Below, in pieces: positions 7,786 through 16,859 of a stretch of 64,000 nt of DNA (within the stretch, counting starts at the first letter, position 1; every line of letters begins with the position of its first letter). The notes under the pieces are model-generated. The model saw nothing but the letters and a program-made list of their open reading frames with translations, was not told the DNA's origin and searched no databases. Source of the stretch: Bauldia sp. (GTDB lineage Bacteria > Pseudomonadota > Alphaproteobacteria > Rhizobiales > Kaistiaceae). The translations under genes were made by a program, and so were the position numbers. Location of the stretch: NCBI GenBank assembly GCA_026126025.1, contig JAHCJZ010000004.1, positions 183,908-247,907 on the forward strand, given 5' to 3'.

Positions 7786-8307
7786 CTAAGCCGAACTCGC
7801 CCTTGGCCAGGCGAAGGCGAGCTTGGTGAGGATGGAACGGCCGAAGCGCTCGGTCGAGCGGGCGACGCGGCGGCCGCCGGCGTTGCGGTAGAAGCGGCAG
7901 GCCGGCTCGTTGTCGGCGAGCGCCCACACCACCGCGGTGTCGCAGCCATAGCGCGCGAGCTCGCGCCGCGCGGCGAGGAAGAGCCGGGTGCCGAGACCGA
8001 CGCCCTGATATTCCGGCATGAGATAGAGCTCGTAGACCTCGCCCTTCTGCGGCAGGTCGCGCGCCCGGTTGGGGCCGAAGGTGGCGTAGCCCGCGACCGT
8101 GCCGGCGACGTCGAGCACCAGCACGCCGGTGCCGCGGCGGATGGCGCGCTCCCACCACGCCGCGCCGCGCCGCGCGATCATCCGGTTCAGCTCCTGCGCC
8201 GGGATAAGCCCCTCATAAGCGTAGCGCCAGGCCGCGTCGTGGACCGCGGTGATCCCGTTTGCATCGGAAGCTTCGGCCCGGCGAACGCCAATCGACAGGG
8301 TGCTCAT
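7786..8307 (-). CDS. GNAT family N-acetyltransferase
   Basis: 173 aa. A single GNAT fold: N-terminal [12 protein letters not shown], a central strand GYATFG, the acetyl-CoA pyrophosphate loop [14 protein letters not shown] (Q/R-x-x-G-x-G/A type) and a C-terminal [19 protein letters not shown] segment. The ATG is at 8307. Acceptor substrate cannot be predicted; the family covers protein N-termini, amines and antibiotics. It converges on the yggT–DUF167 unit. Confidence 0.88.
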   Translation of the reverse strand: MSTLSIGVRRAEASDANGITAVHDAAWRYAYEGLIPAQELNRMIARRGAAWWERAIRRGTGVLVLDVAGTVAGYATFGPNRARDLPQKGEVYELYLMPEYQGVGLGTRLFLAARRELARYGCDTAVVWALADNEPACRFYRNAGGRRVARSTERFGRSILTKLAFAWPRASSA

Positions 8308-8386
8308 GGCGGGAGGATAGGACGCGTCGCTGAATCGCGAAAGGTCTTGACGGCGCGGTCGCGACTGTTTTTCGCGACGTTGGTTG

Positions 8387-8414
8387 GGCAGTCGGCAATC
8401 GGCAGTCGGCAGTC
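8387..8414. repeat. Tandem heptamer repeat (four GGCARTC units)
   Basis: Units at 8387–8393 (GGCAGTC), 8394–8400 (GGCAATC), 8401–8407 (GGCAGTC) and 8408–8414 (GGCAGTC). It lies in the intergenic region between the divergent GNAT gene and dapF, 71 bases before the dapF start. It looks like a slippage-prone simple repeat. Confidence 0.85.
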
Positions 8415-8484
8415 GATTGGCGGTTCGTCCTACTGCCCACGCAGCGGCTGGCGCGCGGCGCGCCGCGTTGCCATATTCGCGGCC

Positions 8485-9348
8485 ATGACCGACGCACCGC
8501 TTCGCTATGTGAAGATGAATGGCGCCGGCAACGAGATTCTCGTTGTCGATTTGCGCGGCCGCGCCGAGCGGGTGACGCCGGAGGCGGTGCGCGCGATTGC
8601 GGCGAACCCGGCGACGCATTTCGATCAGCTGATGGCGGTGCGCGCGCCGGGCGTCCCCGGCACCGACGCGCGGCTCGACATCTTCAACCGCGACGGCTCG
8701 CGCGCCGCCGCCTGCGGCAACGGCACGCGCTGCGTCGCGGCGCTGATGATGGACGAGAGCGGCCGCGACCGGCTGCTCCTCGAATCCCCCGCCGGGCTCC
8801 TCCCCGCGACGCGCGACGCGTCCGGAGCGATCACCGTCGATATGGGGCCGCCAAAGTTCGGCTGGGAGGACATCCCGCTCGCCGAAGCGTTCCACGACAC
8901 CCGCGCCATCGAGCTCCAGATCGGGCCGATCGACGCGCCGATCCTCCACAGCCCCAGCGTCGTCTCGATGGGCAACCCCCACGCGATCTTCTGGGTCGAC
9001 GATCCCGACGCCTATGACCTCGCCCGGATCGGGCCGATGCTCGAGCATCACCCGATCTTCCCCGAGGGCGCTAACATCTCGCTCGCGGCGGTGACTTCAC
9101 GCGAGACGATCCGGCTTCGCGTCTGGGAGCGCGGCGCCGGGCTGACGCTTGCCTGCGGCTCCGCGGCCTGCGCCACCGCGGTCGCCGCCGCGCGGACGGG
9201 CCGCACCGGGCGGACGGTGACGGTGTCGCTCCCCGGCGGCGATCTCCGCATCGAATGGCGCGAAAGCGACGGCCACGTCCTGATGACCGGCCCATGGGAA
9301 ACCGAGTCGGAAGGCACGCTCAGCCTCACCGCCCAGCCTGTGGGGTAG
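8485..9348 (+). CDS. dapF: Diaminopimelate epimerase DapF
   Basis: 287 aa. Interconverts LL- and meso-diaminopimelate for lysine and peptidoglycan. The two catalytic cysteines are in AACGNGTRC and [10 protein letters not shown], and the N-terminal [13 protein letters not shown] is the family signature. The ATG at 8485 matches the family N-terminus. It starts the dapF–(reverse gene)–mtaB–ftsY stretch typical of Alphaproteobacteria. meso-DAP peptidoglycan is consistent with the Gram-negative assignment and bears on the van cluster upstream. Confidence 0.97.
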   Translation: MTDAPLRYVKMNGAGNEILVVDLRGRAERVTPEAVRAIAANPATHFDQLMAVRAPGVPGTDARLDIFNRDGSRAAACGNGTRCVAALMMDESGRDRLLLESPAGLLPATRDASGAITVDMGPPKFGWEDIPLAEAFHDTRAIELQIGPIDAPILHSPSVVSMGNPHAIFWVDDPDAYDLARIGPMLEHHPIFPEGANISLAAVTSRETIRLRVWERGAGLTLACGSAACATAVAAARTGRTGRTVTVSLPGGDLRIEWRESDGHVLMTGPWETESEGTLSLTAQPVG

Positions 9349-9379
9349 ATCGCCTGGGCGCCGCGGCCTGGATATTCGC

Positions 9380-9491
9380 TTCCCGGGCGCAGCGCAGCGC
9401 GAAGCGGTGCGCTGCAGAACCGGGAACCACGCGGCCGCCGAGTGGACCCCGGCTCTGCAGTGCATCACTGCGTGCTGCACTGCGTCCGGGG
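9380..9491. repeat. Pair of extragenic palindromes downstream of dapF
   Basis: Two consecutive stem-loops: the first is bounded by TTCCCGG (9380) and CCGGGAA (9426) with an inner GCGCAGC/GCTGC stem; the second is bounded by CCCCGG (9447) and CCGGGG (9491) with an inner GCAGTGCA/TGCTGCACTGC stem. Sequences of this style (cgcagcgcagcgcgaagcggtgcgct-like) recur between genes of Hyphomicrobiales. They may also end dapF transcription. Confidence 0.75.
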
Positions 9492-9511
9492 AACGAGCAA
9501 GGAAGAAACGA

Positions 9512-10192
9512 CTAGTCGTAGCGCAGCCGTATCCCGACGGCGTTGGCGTTGTGGTCGGCTTCGACATTGCCCCAGAGGCCGAGAAGGCCGGAGCGGTGGT
9601 GCAGGCGGTAGAACACCTCGACGTCGGGCACCGCCTCGAGCGACGAGCCGAGCTCCGAGCCGAGATAGATCAGCCGGTCGCTGTCGCCCTCGCCGCCGAG
9701 AAGGGCCTGCAACTCGCGCTCGGCCTCGACGCCGATCATGTTGGAGATCGTGCTGAGGCCGAGGATCACCTGCGGCGTCAGCACCCAGCCGCCGATCTGC
9801 CGCGCGCCGAAGCTGACGGTGATGCCGCGCCACATCTCCAGCGAGATGCTGGTGCCGAAGCGGAGCGCGATGCCGCTCTCATGGCCGATGGTGAGCCCCC
9901 ACGAGGTGCGGACGAGATCGGTGCCGCTGATCACGCCGAGGACGAAATTGGGCTCGTAGGCGACGTCGGCGATGCTGAAGGACTGGCCCCAATAGGCGCG
10001 GGTATAGACGCCGGCGAGCAGCGAGAGGCTGTTGGGTGGAACCGGCCGGCGGGCGGGCGAGCGCTCCAGCTCGACAGCCGCAGGCGCGTCGCCGTCGCGC
10101 GCAATCCGGTCGGCTGAGTCCTGCGCCGCAGCGCTCCGGTCGGCCGCGAGCACCGCCAGGGCGCCCAACACCAAAGACTGACGCACCCGCAC
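9512..10192 (-). CDS. Exported, probable outer-membrane protein (possibly PagL-like)
   Basis: 226 aa from GTG 10192; a TTG at 10216 would add eight residues. Start chosen because it gives a compact signal peptide (VRVRQ, hydrophobic core, cleavage near SAAA-Q). The mature part has alternating-strand character (GLTIGHESGIALRFG, RGITVSFGARQIG) and ends in an aromatic strand RLRY plus Asp, consistent with a beta-barrel. The tail VFYRLHHRSG…GIRLRY weakly resembles the His-Ser region of PagL-type lipid A 3-O-deacylases, but I cannot confirm the catalytic set. Divergent from mtaB. Confidence 0.6.
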   Translation of the reverse strand: MRVRQSLVLGALAVLAADRSAAAQDSADRIARDGDAPAAVELERSPARRPVPPNSLSLLAGVYTRAYWGQSFSIADVAYEPNFVLGVISGTDLVRTSWGLTIGHESGIALRFGTSISLEMWRGITVSFGARQIGGWVLTPQVILGLSTISNMIGVEAERELQALLGGEGDSDRLIYLGSELGSSLEAVPDVEVFYRLHHRSGLLGLWGNVEADHNANAVGIRLRYD

Positions 10193-10361
10193 CGACCCGA
10201 GCCCCAACCCCAGCAAAGCGCCCCGATTGGAGGGCGCGGAAGATGACTGTCAAGCTTCGCTCAAATCCGTCCGGATCGGCCGTCGGCCGGGCTCCGCCGC
10301 GATTTGGCAAGGCTGACCCATGCGACTATGTAGGGTCGAAACCGCCCGCTCGCCCGCTCCC

Positions 10362-11609
10362 ATGATCGATGTCGTCACCTTCGGCTGCCGGCTGAACGCC
10401 CTCGAATCCGAGGTGATGCGCGCGCGTGCGGCCGAGGCGGGCCTCGCCGACGCGGTACTGGTCAACACCTGCGCGGTGACCGCGGAGGCGGTTCGCCAGG
10501 CGCGCCAGGCGATCCGGCGCACCCGCCGCGATGCGCCGGGGCGGCCGATCGTCGTTGCCGGCTGCGCCGCACAGACCGACGCCGCCGGCTTTGCCGCGAT
10601 GCCGGAAGTCGACCTCGTCCTCGGCAATGCCGAGAAGCTTCGCGCGGAGAGCTATCGCGCCGTGGCGAAAGGCGACGTCCGTGTCGCCGACATCATGGCG
10701 CAGCACGCGGCCATCCCGACCCATGCCGGCGGCATGACGGGGCGCAGCCGCGCCTTCGTCGAGATCCAGAACGGCTGCGACCATCGCTGCACCTTCTGCA
10801 TCATTCCCTATGCCCGCGGGAACTCGCGCTCGGTCGCGGTCGAGGCCGTGGTGGCGCAGGCGCGACACCTCGTTGCGACCGGCCGTGCCGAGATCGTGCT
10901 GACCGGCGTCGACATCACCGCCTGGGGCACTGACCTTCCCGGCAAGCCGGCGCTGGGCGACCTCGTCGCGGCGGTGCTTCGCGCGGTGCCGGCGCTCCGC
11001 CGGCTGCGCCTGTCGTCGGTCGACGCGGCGGAGCTCGACGACCGCCTGCTGCGCCTATTCGGCGAGGACGAGCGGCTGATGCCGCATCTCCATCTCTCGC
11101 TGCAGTCCGGCGATGATCTCATCCTGAAGCGGATGCGGCGGCGTCACGGCCGGCGCGACGCGATCGACCTCGCCGCGAGATTGCGCCGCCACCGGGCCGA
11201 CATCGTCCTCGGCGCCGACCTCATCGCCGGCTTCCCGACCGAGACCGAGGCGATGTTTCAACGCAGCCTCTCGCTGATCGACGATTGCGGCCTTACCTAT
11301 CTCCACGTGTTTCCCTATTCCGACCGCCCCGGCACCCCCGCCGCGCGGATGCCGCAGCTTCCCCATGACGTGGTGCGCGAGCGCGCCGCGCGGCTGCGCG
11401 ACCGCGGCGACGCGGTGCTGGCGTCCTATCTCGCGGCCGAGCGTGGACGCGTCCGCCGCGTGCTCGTCGAACGCGGCGGCCACGGCCACACCGAGCATTT
11501 CGCGCCGGTGTCGGAGCTCGCGGCCAAGGCGGGCGAGATCGTCGCGGTGCGGATCACCGGCAGCGACGGCCGGCGCCTCACCGCCGCGCCGCTCGCGGAG
11601 GCGGCGTGA
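10362..11609 (+). CDS. mtaB: tRNA t6A37 methylthiotransferase MtaB
   Basis: 415 aa. Radical-SAM enzyme converting t6A to ms2t6A at position 37 of tRNAs reading ANN codons. The N-terminal MTTase domain has cluster-ligand Cys in FGCRLN, VNTCAVT and VAGCAAQ; the radical-SAM CxxxCxxC is in NGCDHRCTFCIIPYARG; a C-terminal TRAM-like region follows. The ATG at 10362 aligns with the family start; an ATG at 10320 would add 14 non-conserved residues. The stop overlaps ftsY (TGATG), so the two are translationally coupled. Confidence 0.95.
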   Translation: MIDVVTFGCRLNALESEVMRARAAEAGLADAVLVNTCAVTAEAVRQARQAIRRTRRDAPGRPIVVAGCAAQTDAAGFAAMPEVDLVLGNAEKLRAESYRAVAKGDVRVADIMAQHAAIPTHAGGMTGRSRAFVEIQNGCDHRCTFCIIPYARGNSRSVAVEAVVAQARHLVATGRAEIVLTGVDITAWGTDLPGKPALGDLVAAVLRAVPALRRLRLSSVDAAELDDRLLRLFGEDERLMPHLHLSLQSGDDLILKRMRRRHGRRDAIDLAARLRRHRADIVLGADLIAGFPTETEAMFQRSLSLIDDCGLTYLHVFPYSDRPGTPAARMPQLPHDVVRERAARLRDRGDAVLASYLAAERGRVRRVLVERGGHGHTEHFAPVSELAAKAGEIVAVRITGSDGRRLTAAPLAEAA

Positions 11610-12682
11610 TGGCGGGCGAGAAGCCGGGCCTTCTGCGCCGCATGTTCGGCGGCGGTGCCGAGCCCGCGGAAGATACGGTGGCCGACGAGGCGCGCGAGGC
11701 CGAAGCTCCTGCGCCGCCGCCGGCGCTCGCGGACGCCCCTCCCACCGCGCCCGACGAGCCCGAATCGCGCGGCGGCTGGTTCCAGCGCCTGCGCCGTGGG
11801 CTCAGCCGCTCGTCCGGCGCGCTTTCCGGCAGCATCAGCTCGCTCTTCACCCAGCGGAAGCTCGACGCCGCGACGCTGGAGGAGTTCGAGGACGCGCTGA
11901 TCCAGGCCGACCTCGGCGTCGACACCGCCGGCGCCGTGACCGAGGCGCTCCGCAAGGGCCGCTTCGGCAAGGAGCTCTCGGAGGACGAGGTGAAGGGCAT
12001 CCTCGCCGCCGAGGTCGAGAAGGCGCTCGCGCCGGTGGCGAAGCCGCTGGTTCTCGGTGGACGGAAGCCGGAGGTGATCCTCGTCGTCGGCGTCAACGGC
12101 ACCGGCAAGACCACCACGATCGGCAAGCTCGCCGCGAAGTTCCGCGACGACGGGAAGACCGTGATGCTCGCCGCGGGCGACACCTTCCGCGCGGCGGCGA
12201 TCGAGCAGCTGAAGATCTGGGGCCAGCGCACCGGCGCGCCGGTCGTCGCCCGCGACATCGGCGCCGACGCCGCGGGCCTTGCCTTCGACGCGCTGGAGCG
12301 CGCCCGCGCCGAAGGCGTCGACGTCCTCCTCATCGACACCGCCGGCCGGCTCCAGAACCGCACCGAGCTGATGGCCGAGCTGGAGAAGATCGTCCGCGTG
12401 CTGAAGAAGCAGGACCCGCAAGCGCCGCACCACGTCCTCCTGACGCTCGACGCCACCACCGGGCAGAACGCGCTGTCGCAGGTCGAGATCTTCGGCCGCA
12501 TCGCCGGCGTCACCGGCCTCGTCATGACCAAGCTCGACGGCACCGCGCGCGGCGGCATCCTCGTCGCCATCGCCGCCCGCTACGGCCTTCCCGTCCATTT
12601 CATCGGCATCGGCGAAGGCATCGACGACCTCGAACCCTTCGCCGCCAACGACTTCGCTCGCGCCATCGCAGGGCTCGCCTGA
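11609..12682 (+). CDS. ftsY: Signal recognition particle receptor FtsY
   Basis: 357 aa. SRP receptor GTPase at the inner membrane that accepts ribosome–nascent chain complexes. An acidic, Ala/Pro-rich A domain (about residues 12–50) is followed by the N helical domain and the G domain with GVNGTGKTTTIGKLA (G1), DTFRAAA, LIDTAGR (G3) and MTKLDGTARGG (G4). ATG 11609 overlaps the mtaB stop. The short A domain is usual for Alphaproteobacteria. Confidence 0.97.
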   Translation: MAGEKPGLLRRMFGGGAEPAEDTVADEAREAEAPAPPPALADAPPTAPDEPESRGGWFQRLRRGLSRSSGALSGSISSLFTQRKLDAATLEEFEDALIQADLGVDTAGAVTEALRKGRFGKELSEDEVKGILAAEVEKALAPVAKPLVLGGRKPEVILVVGVNGTGKTTTIGKLAAKFRDDGKTVMLAAGDTFRAAAIEQLKIWGQRTGAPVVARDIGADAAGLAFDALERARAEGVDVLLIDTAGRLQNRTELMAELEKIVRVLKKQDPQAPHHVLLTLDATTGQNALSQVEIFGRIAGVTGLVMTKLDGTARGGILVAIAARYGLPVHFIGIGEGIDDLEPFAANDFARAIAGLA

Positions 12683-12695
12683 GGGCATCCATTTG

Positions 12696-12782
12696 TCGTC
12701 ACCCCGGCGAAGGCCGGGGTCCAGCGCCACACGAAGGTCGAAGCGTGCGGCTTTGGATTCCGGCCTTCGCCGGAATGACGAA
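12696..12782. repeat. Double-hairpin extragenic repeat (copy 1)
   Basis: GTCACCCCGGC-GAAG-GCCGGGGT is followed about 37 bases later by ATTCCGGCCTTCGCCGGAAT and GACGAAG. The 86-base unit sits between ftsY and yciB. A second copy in inverted orientation is at 41885–41970. This is the REP-like family abundant in Sphingomonadales, Caulobacterales and Hyphomicrobiales. Confidence 0.85.
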
Positions 12783-12913
12783 GAAGGGAGTAGAATGGTG
12801 AAGGAAGGGAGCTGGAATGACGAAGAAGAACGGAACATTGGCGGCTGGCGCGGGAATGCCCACATAGGCCTGCGGCTTGAGGCCGGCTGCTTCATCGGAT
12901 AGACGGAAACCCC

Positions 12914-13594
12914 ATGGTTCACTTCGAGGAAGCGCCCAACACGCCGGGCGTGAAGCAGCCGAACCCGCTCCTCAAGCTCGCGCTGGAGCTCGGGCCGCTC
13001 GGCGTCTTCTTCTTCGCCAATGCCCGCAGCGCGTGGCTGGCGGAGAAGCTGCCCTTCCTCGCCAATATCGGCGACCCGGCGCAGCCCGACAGCCAGGGCA
13101 TCTTCATCGCCACCGCGCTCTTCATCGTGGCGACGCTGATCTCGCTCGCCGTCTCGCTCGCGGTCACGCGCCGGCTGCCGGTGATGCCCTTCGTCACCGG
13201 CATCGTCGTCCTCGTCTTCGGCGGACTGACGCTGTGGCTGCAGGACGACACCTTCATCAAGATGAAGCCGACGATCGTGAACGCGCTGTTCGGCGGCGTC
13301 CTCCTCGGCGGCCTTCTCTTCGGCAAGTCGCTGATCGGCTACGTCTTCGATTCGGTCTTCAGCCTGACCGACGAGGGCTGGCGGAAGCTGACGCTGCGCT
13401 GGGGCGTGTTCTTCTTCGTCCTCGCCGTCCTCAACGAGATCGTGTGGCGCAACTTCTCCACCGACACCTGGGTCAGCTTCAAGGTGTTCGGCATCATGCC
13501 GCTGACGATCCTCTTCACCCTGACCCAGGTGCCGCTGATCACCCGCGAGCAGATCCGCCCGCCCGAGGACGCGACGCCCGCACCGGGCGAGTAG
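12914..13594 (+). CDS. yciB: YciB/IspZ inner-membrane septation-associated protein
   Basis: 226 aa integral membrane protein with about five or six TM segments (for example [50 protein letters not shown]). Family signatures visible are [30 protein letters not shown] and [21 protein letters not shown]. Acts in cell-envelope/division maintenance in enterobacteria; mechanism unclear. The position downstream of ftsY is the usual alphaproteobacterial context. Confidence 0.93.
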   Translation: MVHFEEAPNTPGVKQPNPLLKLALELGPLGVFFFANARSAWLAEKLPFLANIGDPAQPDSQGIFIATALFIVATLISLAVSLAVTRRLPVMPFVTGIVVLVFGGLTLWLQDDTFIKMKPTIVNALFGGVLLGGLLFGKSLIGYVFDSVFSLTDEGWRKLTLRWGVFFFVLAVLNEIVWRNFSTDTWVSFKVFGIMPLTILFTLTQVPLITREQIRPPEDATPAPGE

Positions 13595-13701
13595 CCGCCC
13601 CCCGTCGTTGCCATTGTGTCACGTTGCCGGTGAAAGCGGGCGCCCCGCTATTCGCGGTGCCCGTGCGGGTGCTACCGTCGCGCGACTTGAGGGGGCGACA
13701 A

Positions 13702-14661
13702 ATGCGGAAATCGATTCTCGGCGGCGCCGCGGCGCTCGTTCTTTCCACCGTCGCGGCGACCGCCGCGGACATCCTGCCTCCCGCGCCCCCGCCGCCGCCC
13801 GCGCCTCCGGCCCCGGTCTTCACTTGGGAAGGCCCCTATCGCGGCGGCTATGTCGGCTACACCACCTTCTTCCCCGGCTTCGTGACCGGCAGCCAGTTCG
13901 GCTACAATTTCCGCATCGGCCAGACCTTCATCGCCGGCATCGAGATCGAGACGGAAGGCTACTTCCTCGTCCCCCTGGTCGACGCCAGCCTCAACGCCCG
14001 CTTCGGCGCGACCGTCGGCAGCAGCGACCGTGTGCTGCTCTACAGCCAGGTCGGCATCGGCACGTCGATCGGCGCCGCGATCTGGAGCGCGGGCGGTGGC
14101 GTCGAGATCGCGTTCCGCGAGCGCTTCTCCTTCTTCGCCGAGGCGAAGGCGAACTTCGTTCCCGGCTTCGGCTACGACGCCACCGAGATCCGCGCCGGCA
14201 TCAATCTTCACCCCGGCGACGCCAACACGCCGAACCCGGACGGCACTTTCGGCTGGGGCGGGCTCTATATGGGTACGCTCGCCGAAGGCACGTTCGGCGG
14301 CGGCGCTGGCTTCGGCGATGCCGGCGTGCAGGTCGGCTACAATTTCCAGCGCGGCGCGTTCGTCGGCGGCTTCGAGGCGCAGACGACGCACGGCTTCGGC
14401 TTCGGACCGCTCATCATGGCCCAGGCCAGCGCCCGGGCCGGCGTTGCCCTCGGCGCCGCGGACCGCGTGCTCGCCTATGGCGAAGTGGGCGTCGGCACGC
14501 TGATCGTGTTGCCGATCTGGACCGCCGGCGGCGGCGTCGAGTTCGCGGTCGGGGAGCGCTTCTCGGTCTTCACCGAAGCCGAAGCGGTCTTCCTGCCCGG
14601 CATCGGCTTCCTCGGCACGCAGGTCTCGGGCGGCCTCAACATCCATTTCGGCGGCCGCTAG
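13702..14661 (+). CDS. Outer-membrane protein with two tandem beta-barrel repeats
   Basis: 319 aa. Signal peptide 1–22 (MRKSILGG, core, TAA before Asp23), then a Pro/Ala linker (about 25–40). Residues about 42–184 and 185–319 are two copies of one barrel domain: each contains GYNF, GG/GIE-E(I/A)xT, RxG…L(L/A)YxxVGVGT, IW(S/T)AGGGVE(I/F)A(F/V)xERFS and ends in GG(L)N(I/L)H. The second copy ends the protein in IHFGGR. The ATG follows a GAGGGGG ribosome site. Paralogue of the truncated gene at 1–565. Two fused ~8-strand barrels or one 16-strand barrel are both possible; function unknown. Confidence 0.82.
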   Translation: MRKSILGGAAALVLSTVAATAADILPPAPPPPPAPPAPVFTWEGPYRGGYVGYTTFFPGFVTGSQFGYNFRIGQTFIAGIEIETEGYFLVPLVDASLNARFGATVGSSDRVLLYSQVGIGTSIGAAIWSAGGGVEIAFRERFSFFAEAKANFVPGFGYDATEIRAGINLHPGDANTPNPDGTFGWGGLYMGTLAEGTFGGGAGFGDAGVQVGYNFQRGAFVGGFEAQTTHGFGFGPLIMAQASARAGVALGAADRVLAYGEVGVGTLIVLPIWTAGGGVEFAVGERFSVFTEAEAVFLPGIGFLGTQVSGGLNIHFGGR

Positions 14662-14777
14662 TCCGCTCACGGAAGCGGCGGCCGACGCCGGTGTCCCCGG
14701 CCGCTGCGGCCGATCGCGGCTTGTATCCCGGGCGGCCGCCCGTATATGGTCCGCGGCCTCACGAGACCACCGCTTCA

Positions 14778-14867
<90 letters not shown>

Positions 14868-14965
14868 ACCATCCCGCCACCGTCCGCGATGGATCGGGTT
14901 CTAGCCTTCACCCGGCCGCGCTTAGGACGCCGCGTCGTGGTCGTGAGGGCGTCGCCGGCAACCGG

Positions 14966-15241
14966 CCAGCGATCAAGGCGAGCGACACGCGCGGATCGAA
15001 GCTCTTCATCGTCGACGTCGATGACATCAAAGGCCAGCTATCGGCCCGGCTCGCCCGCGGCCGGTCGATCCGCTTCAGCGCGAACCTCGAAACCCGCTTC
15101 TATGAGGAACTGGCATCGGAACGCCTGATCGTCCGCTACGTCCGCGGTGCGCCCGTGCGCCGTTGGGAACGCATTCCCGGTCGGCGGGCGGAGTGCCTGG
15201 ACGTGACGGTCTATGCTTGGGCAGCAAGGGCGTTGCTCACG
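14966..15241 (+). pseudogene. Remnant of phage terminase large subunit (GpA family), C-terminal part
   Basis: An open stretch with no start of its own, read through from the tRNA. It contains LFIVDVDDIKGQLSARL, FYEELASERLIVRYVRG, VRRWERIPGRRAECLD and VTVYAWAARALL. This order (a D-x-x-K…L-x-R-L strand, the F-x-E-L-x-x-E-R-L segment, W-E-R/K…R-x-E-x-L-D and VYAxAA) is how GpA-type terminase large subunits end. The ATPase domain and everything upstream are missing, so it is a decayed fragment of a prophage. Family recognition is from memory of the motif pattern. Confidence 0.6.
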
Positions 15242-15390
15242 CTGGGACCTGAACCGCCGGGAAGCCGAGCTTGCTGCCCAACCGGCTCCGCCTGGGCTGC
15301 CGGTCGTGATACGGTCGGCGTGGCTCGAACGATGAGCCGGGCTTACTACTTGGTAGCGGAATCCTATGTATCGTGCCGGGGACTCGCGAT

Positions 15391-15720
15391 ATGCTTGGAT
15401 GGCTTAAGAAGAAGGCGGCTCAGCAGTCGCTTTTCAATGTCGAACTCAACACGGCATGCCTGATTGTGGATGCCAGCCGGGCGGACGCTGCTCTTGTAGC
15501 CAGCGGCGGGCAAACGAACCCGGCGGACATCAATCGCGTGAAGAAGTCACAGCAAGCGTTGCTCAATGACATCGGACTCGCCATCGCAAACGGCGCTACC
15601 CTTGAAGACGTTCAAGCGAGGATCAACAAAGTTCGCGCGAAGCACCCGTCGAACCAAGGAGCCGACATGGCGATTGTCCATGTCCTCCAATACGCCAGTC
15701 GAGCGGTTCAGGCATACTAG
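15391..15720 (+). CDS. Hypothetical protein
   Basis: 109 aa, soluble, mostly helical by composition (KKKAAQQSL, QQALLNDIGLAIANG, LEDVQARINKVRAKH). I do not recognise it. Base composition is visibly less GC-rich than the flanking core genes, in line with acquired DNA downstream of tRNA-Ser. ATG 15391 chosen; a GTG at 15373 would add six residues. Its TAG stop overlaps the stop of the convergent gene by four bases (15717–15720). Confidence 0.6.
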   Translation: MLGWLKKKAAQQSLFNVELNTACLIVDASRADAALVASGGQTNPADINRVKKSQQALLNDIGLAIANGATLEDVQARINKVRAKHPSNQGADMAIVHVLQYASRAVQAY

Positions 15721-16457
15721 GCCGTGCCCAAAACCTCCTTGGCGAACTGCCTCAGGGCGGCCCTTTCCGCTGGATTGGGCAGAACGTATCTGCACGCTAT
15801 GCGAGGGTGAACTTCCCGGCTCTTTCGCCCATCGCCAATCATCGAAGTGGCTATGCCGATGGCGGGGTTGAAGCGCCGCTTATTCCACCCGTAGTGGGCC
15901 ATCATCTCTTCAGCGCCAACGGTCCCCTGCTTGCCTAGGATGTACTCCGCGAGCTTTGCAGCATCCCCCCGCGGATTGTTCTCTTCGAACACCGCTGGAT
16001 CGAAAACTTCGAAGAGCTGAATCGTCGGGCGGACCATTCGAATCCGCTGGCCTATGACCGCCGTCAGCGACGCGAGGCCGGCATGCTCCAACTCGCCGCA
16101 AGCATCTTCGAGTTCGGCCTTCGTCGCTTTGGGAAACTGTCGAACCAAAGTGTCAAACTCGACGGGATCGGTGCGTCCCAACTCCGAGTTTTGTGCGATC
16201 CAAAAGCCTATAGCCGATGCATCATCGGAAATACTGATAGTTGGCACCAAGCCATCTACGATTGATTGCAGGTTGTTTAGGACCGCTGTTACGTCCTTTT
16301 GCCACTTCTCCTGAAGTTGTTCCACCTTCGACGGATGCGTAACGCTCAACATCGCCGCATAGGGCCCGCCTATGTATGGAATCTCCGATATGATTGCGTC
16401 GAAGAGCTTTCGGGCGAGTTGCCTCTTTGGATTGACGTTCGGGAGTTCTATTGCCAT
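15717..16457 (-). CDS. Hypothetical protein, island gene
   Basis: 246 aa, soluble, no signal peptide or membrane segment. The N-terminal third is helical (KRQLARKLFDAIISEIPYIGG, LQEKWQKDVTAVLNNL), the middle includes FPKATKAELEDACGELEHAG that looks like a small winged-helix or HTH-type unit, and the C-terminus (MMAHYGWNKRRFNPAIG) is basic. Not recognised; a prophage or defence-island gene is possible but unsupported. Start ATG 16457. Lower GC than neighbours. Converges with the 109-aa gene with overlapping stops. Confidence 0.6.
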   Translation of the reverse strand: MAIELPNVNPKRQLARKLFDAIISEIPYIGGPYAAMLSVTHPSKVEQLQEKWQKDVTAVLNNLQSIVDGLVPTISISDDASAIGFWIAQNSELGRTDPVEFDTLVRQFPKATKAELEDACGELEHAGLASLTAVIGQRIRMVRPTIQLFEVFDPAVFEENNPRGDAAKLAEYILGKQGTVGAEEMMAHYGWNKRRFNPAIGIATSMIGDGRKSREVHPRIACRYVLPNPAERAALRQFAKEVLGTA

Positions 16458-16859
16458 CGAGCGGCCTCCGTGCGCCTCGCGTGTCCTAGGCCGAGTCGTT
16501 CGTTCCAGGAAATCACGGCGTTGACGGCCGCGCCTTTGGGTGCTGTCGTGTGTCGGTGGAAGCGCGGCAGCGGGTGTGGCGGACGAATCCCAAGGCGGTT
16601 CCGCGTTGGTATATCTGTTGGTATCGCTCGGCCCGCCAATCGCCCGAAACAGCGCAGAATAGCGCCATTTCGAGAAACTTATGGCGGACACCTCTCCGCC
16701 ATACATATTGATCTCACAGCGATTCTCGACTTGCGACGGCTGACTGGCACCGATCACGACCCCGACGCAGGTGGTCACGGTCTTGCGCCGAGAGGCGAGA
16801 GAACGCTGAAGCAAGACGATGCGCGGTTGCCCCATAACGGTTGCAGGGAGGGATTAGGA
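16458..16859. other. Gene-free stretch in the tRNA-Ser island
   Basis: About 400 bases with no credible coding frame. It holds the palindrome TATGGCGGA/TCCGCCATA (16680–16703), whose right arm contains the repeated tRNA-Ser end, and otherwise looks like degraded sequence. Confidence 0.5.
16691..16701 (+). repeat. Candidate att repeat of the tRNA-Ser 3' end (copy 2)
   Basis: CCTCTCCGCCA, identical to the last 11 bases of tRNA-Ser, followed by TA as in copy 3. About 1.83 kb from the tRNA. Confidence 0.45.

Noticed and set aside
9512..10192. Firm assignment as PagL lipid A deacylase
   Set aside because: Only a weak HHRS…G similarity at the C-terminus; the catalytic Glu could not be placed, so it is left as a probable outer-membrane protein.
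15242..15390. Continuation of the terminase-frame reading toward 15463
   Set aside because: Beyond 15241 the translation loses phage similarity and runs into the frame-shifted shadow of the 109-aa gene.
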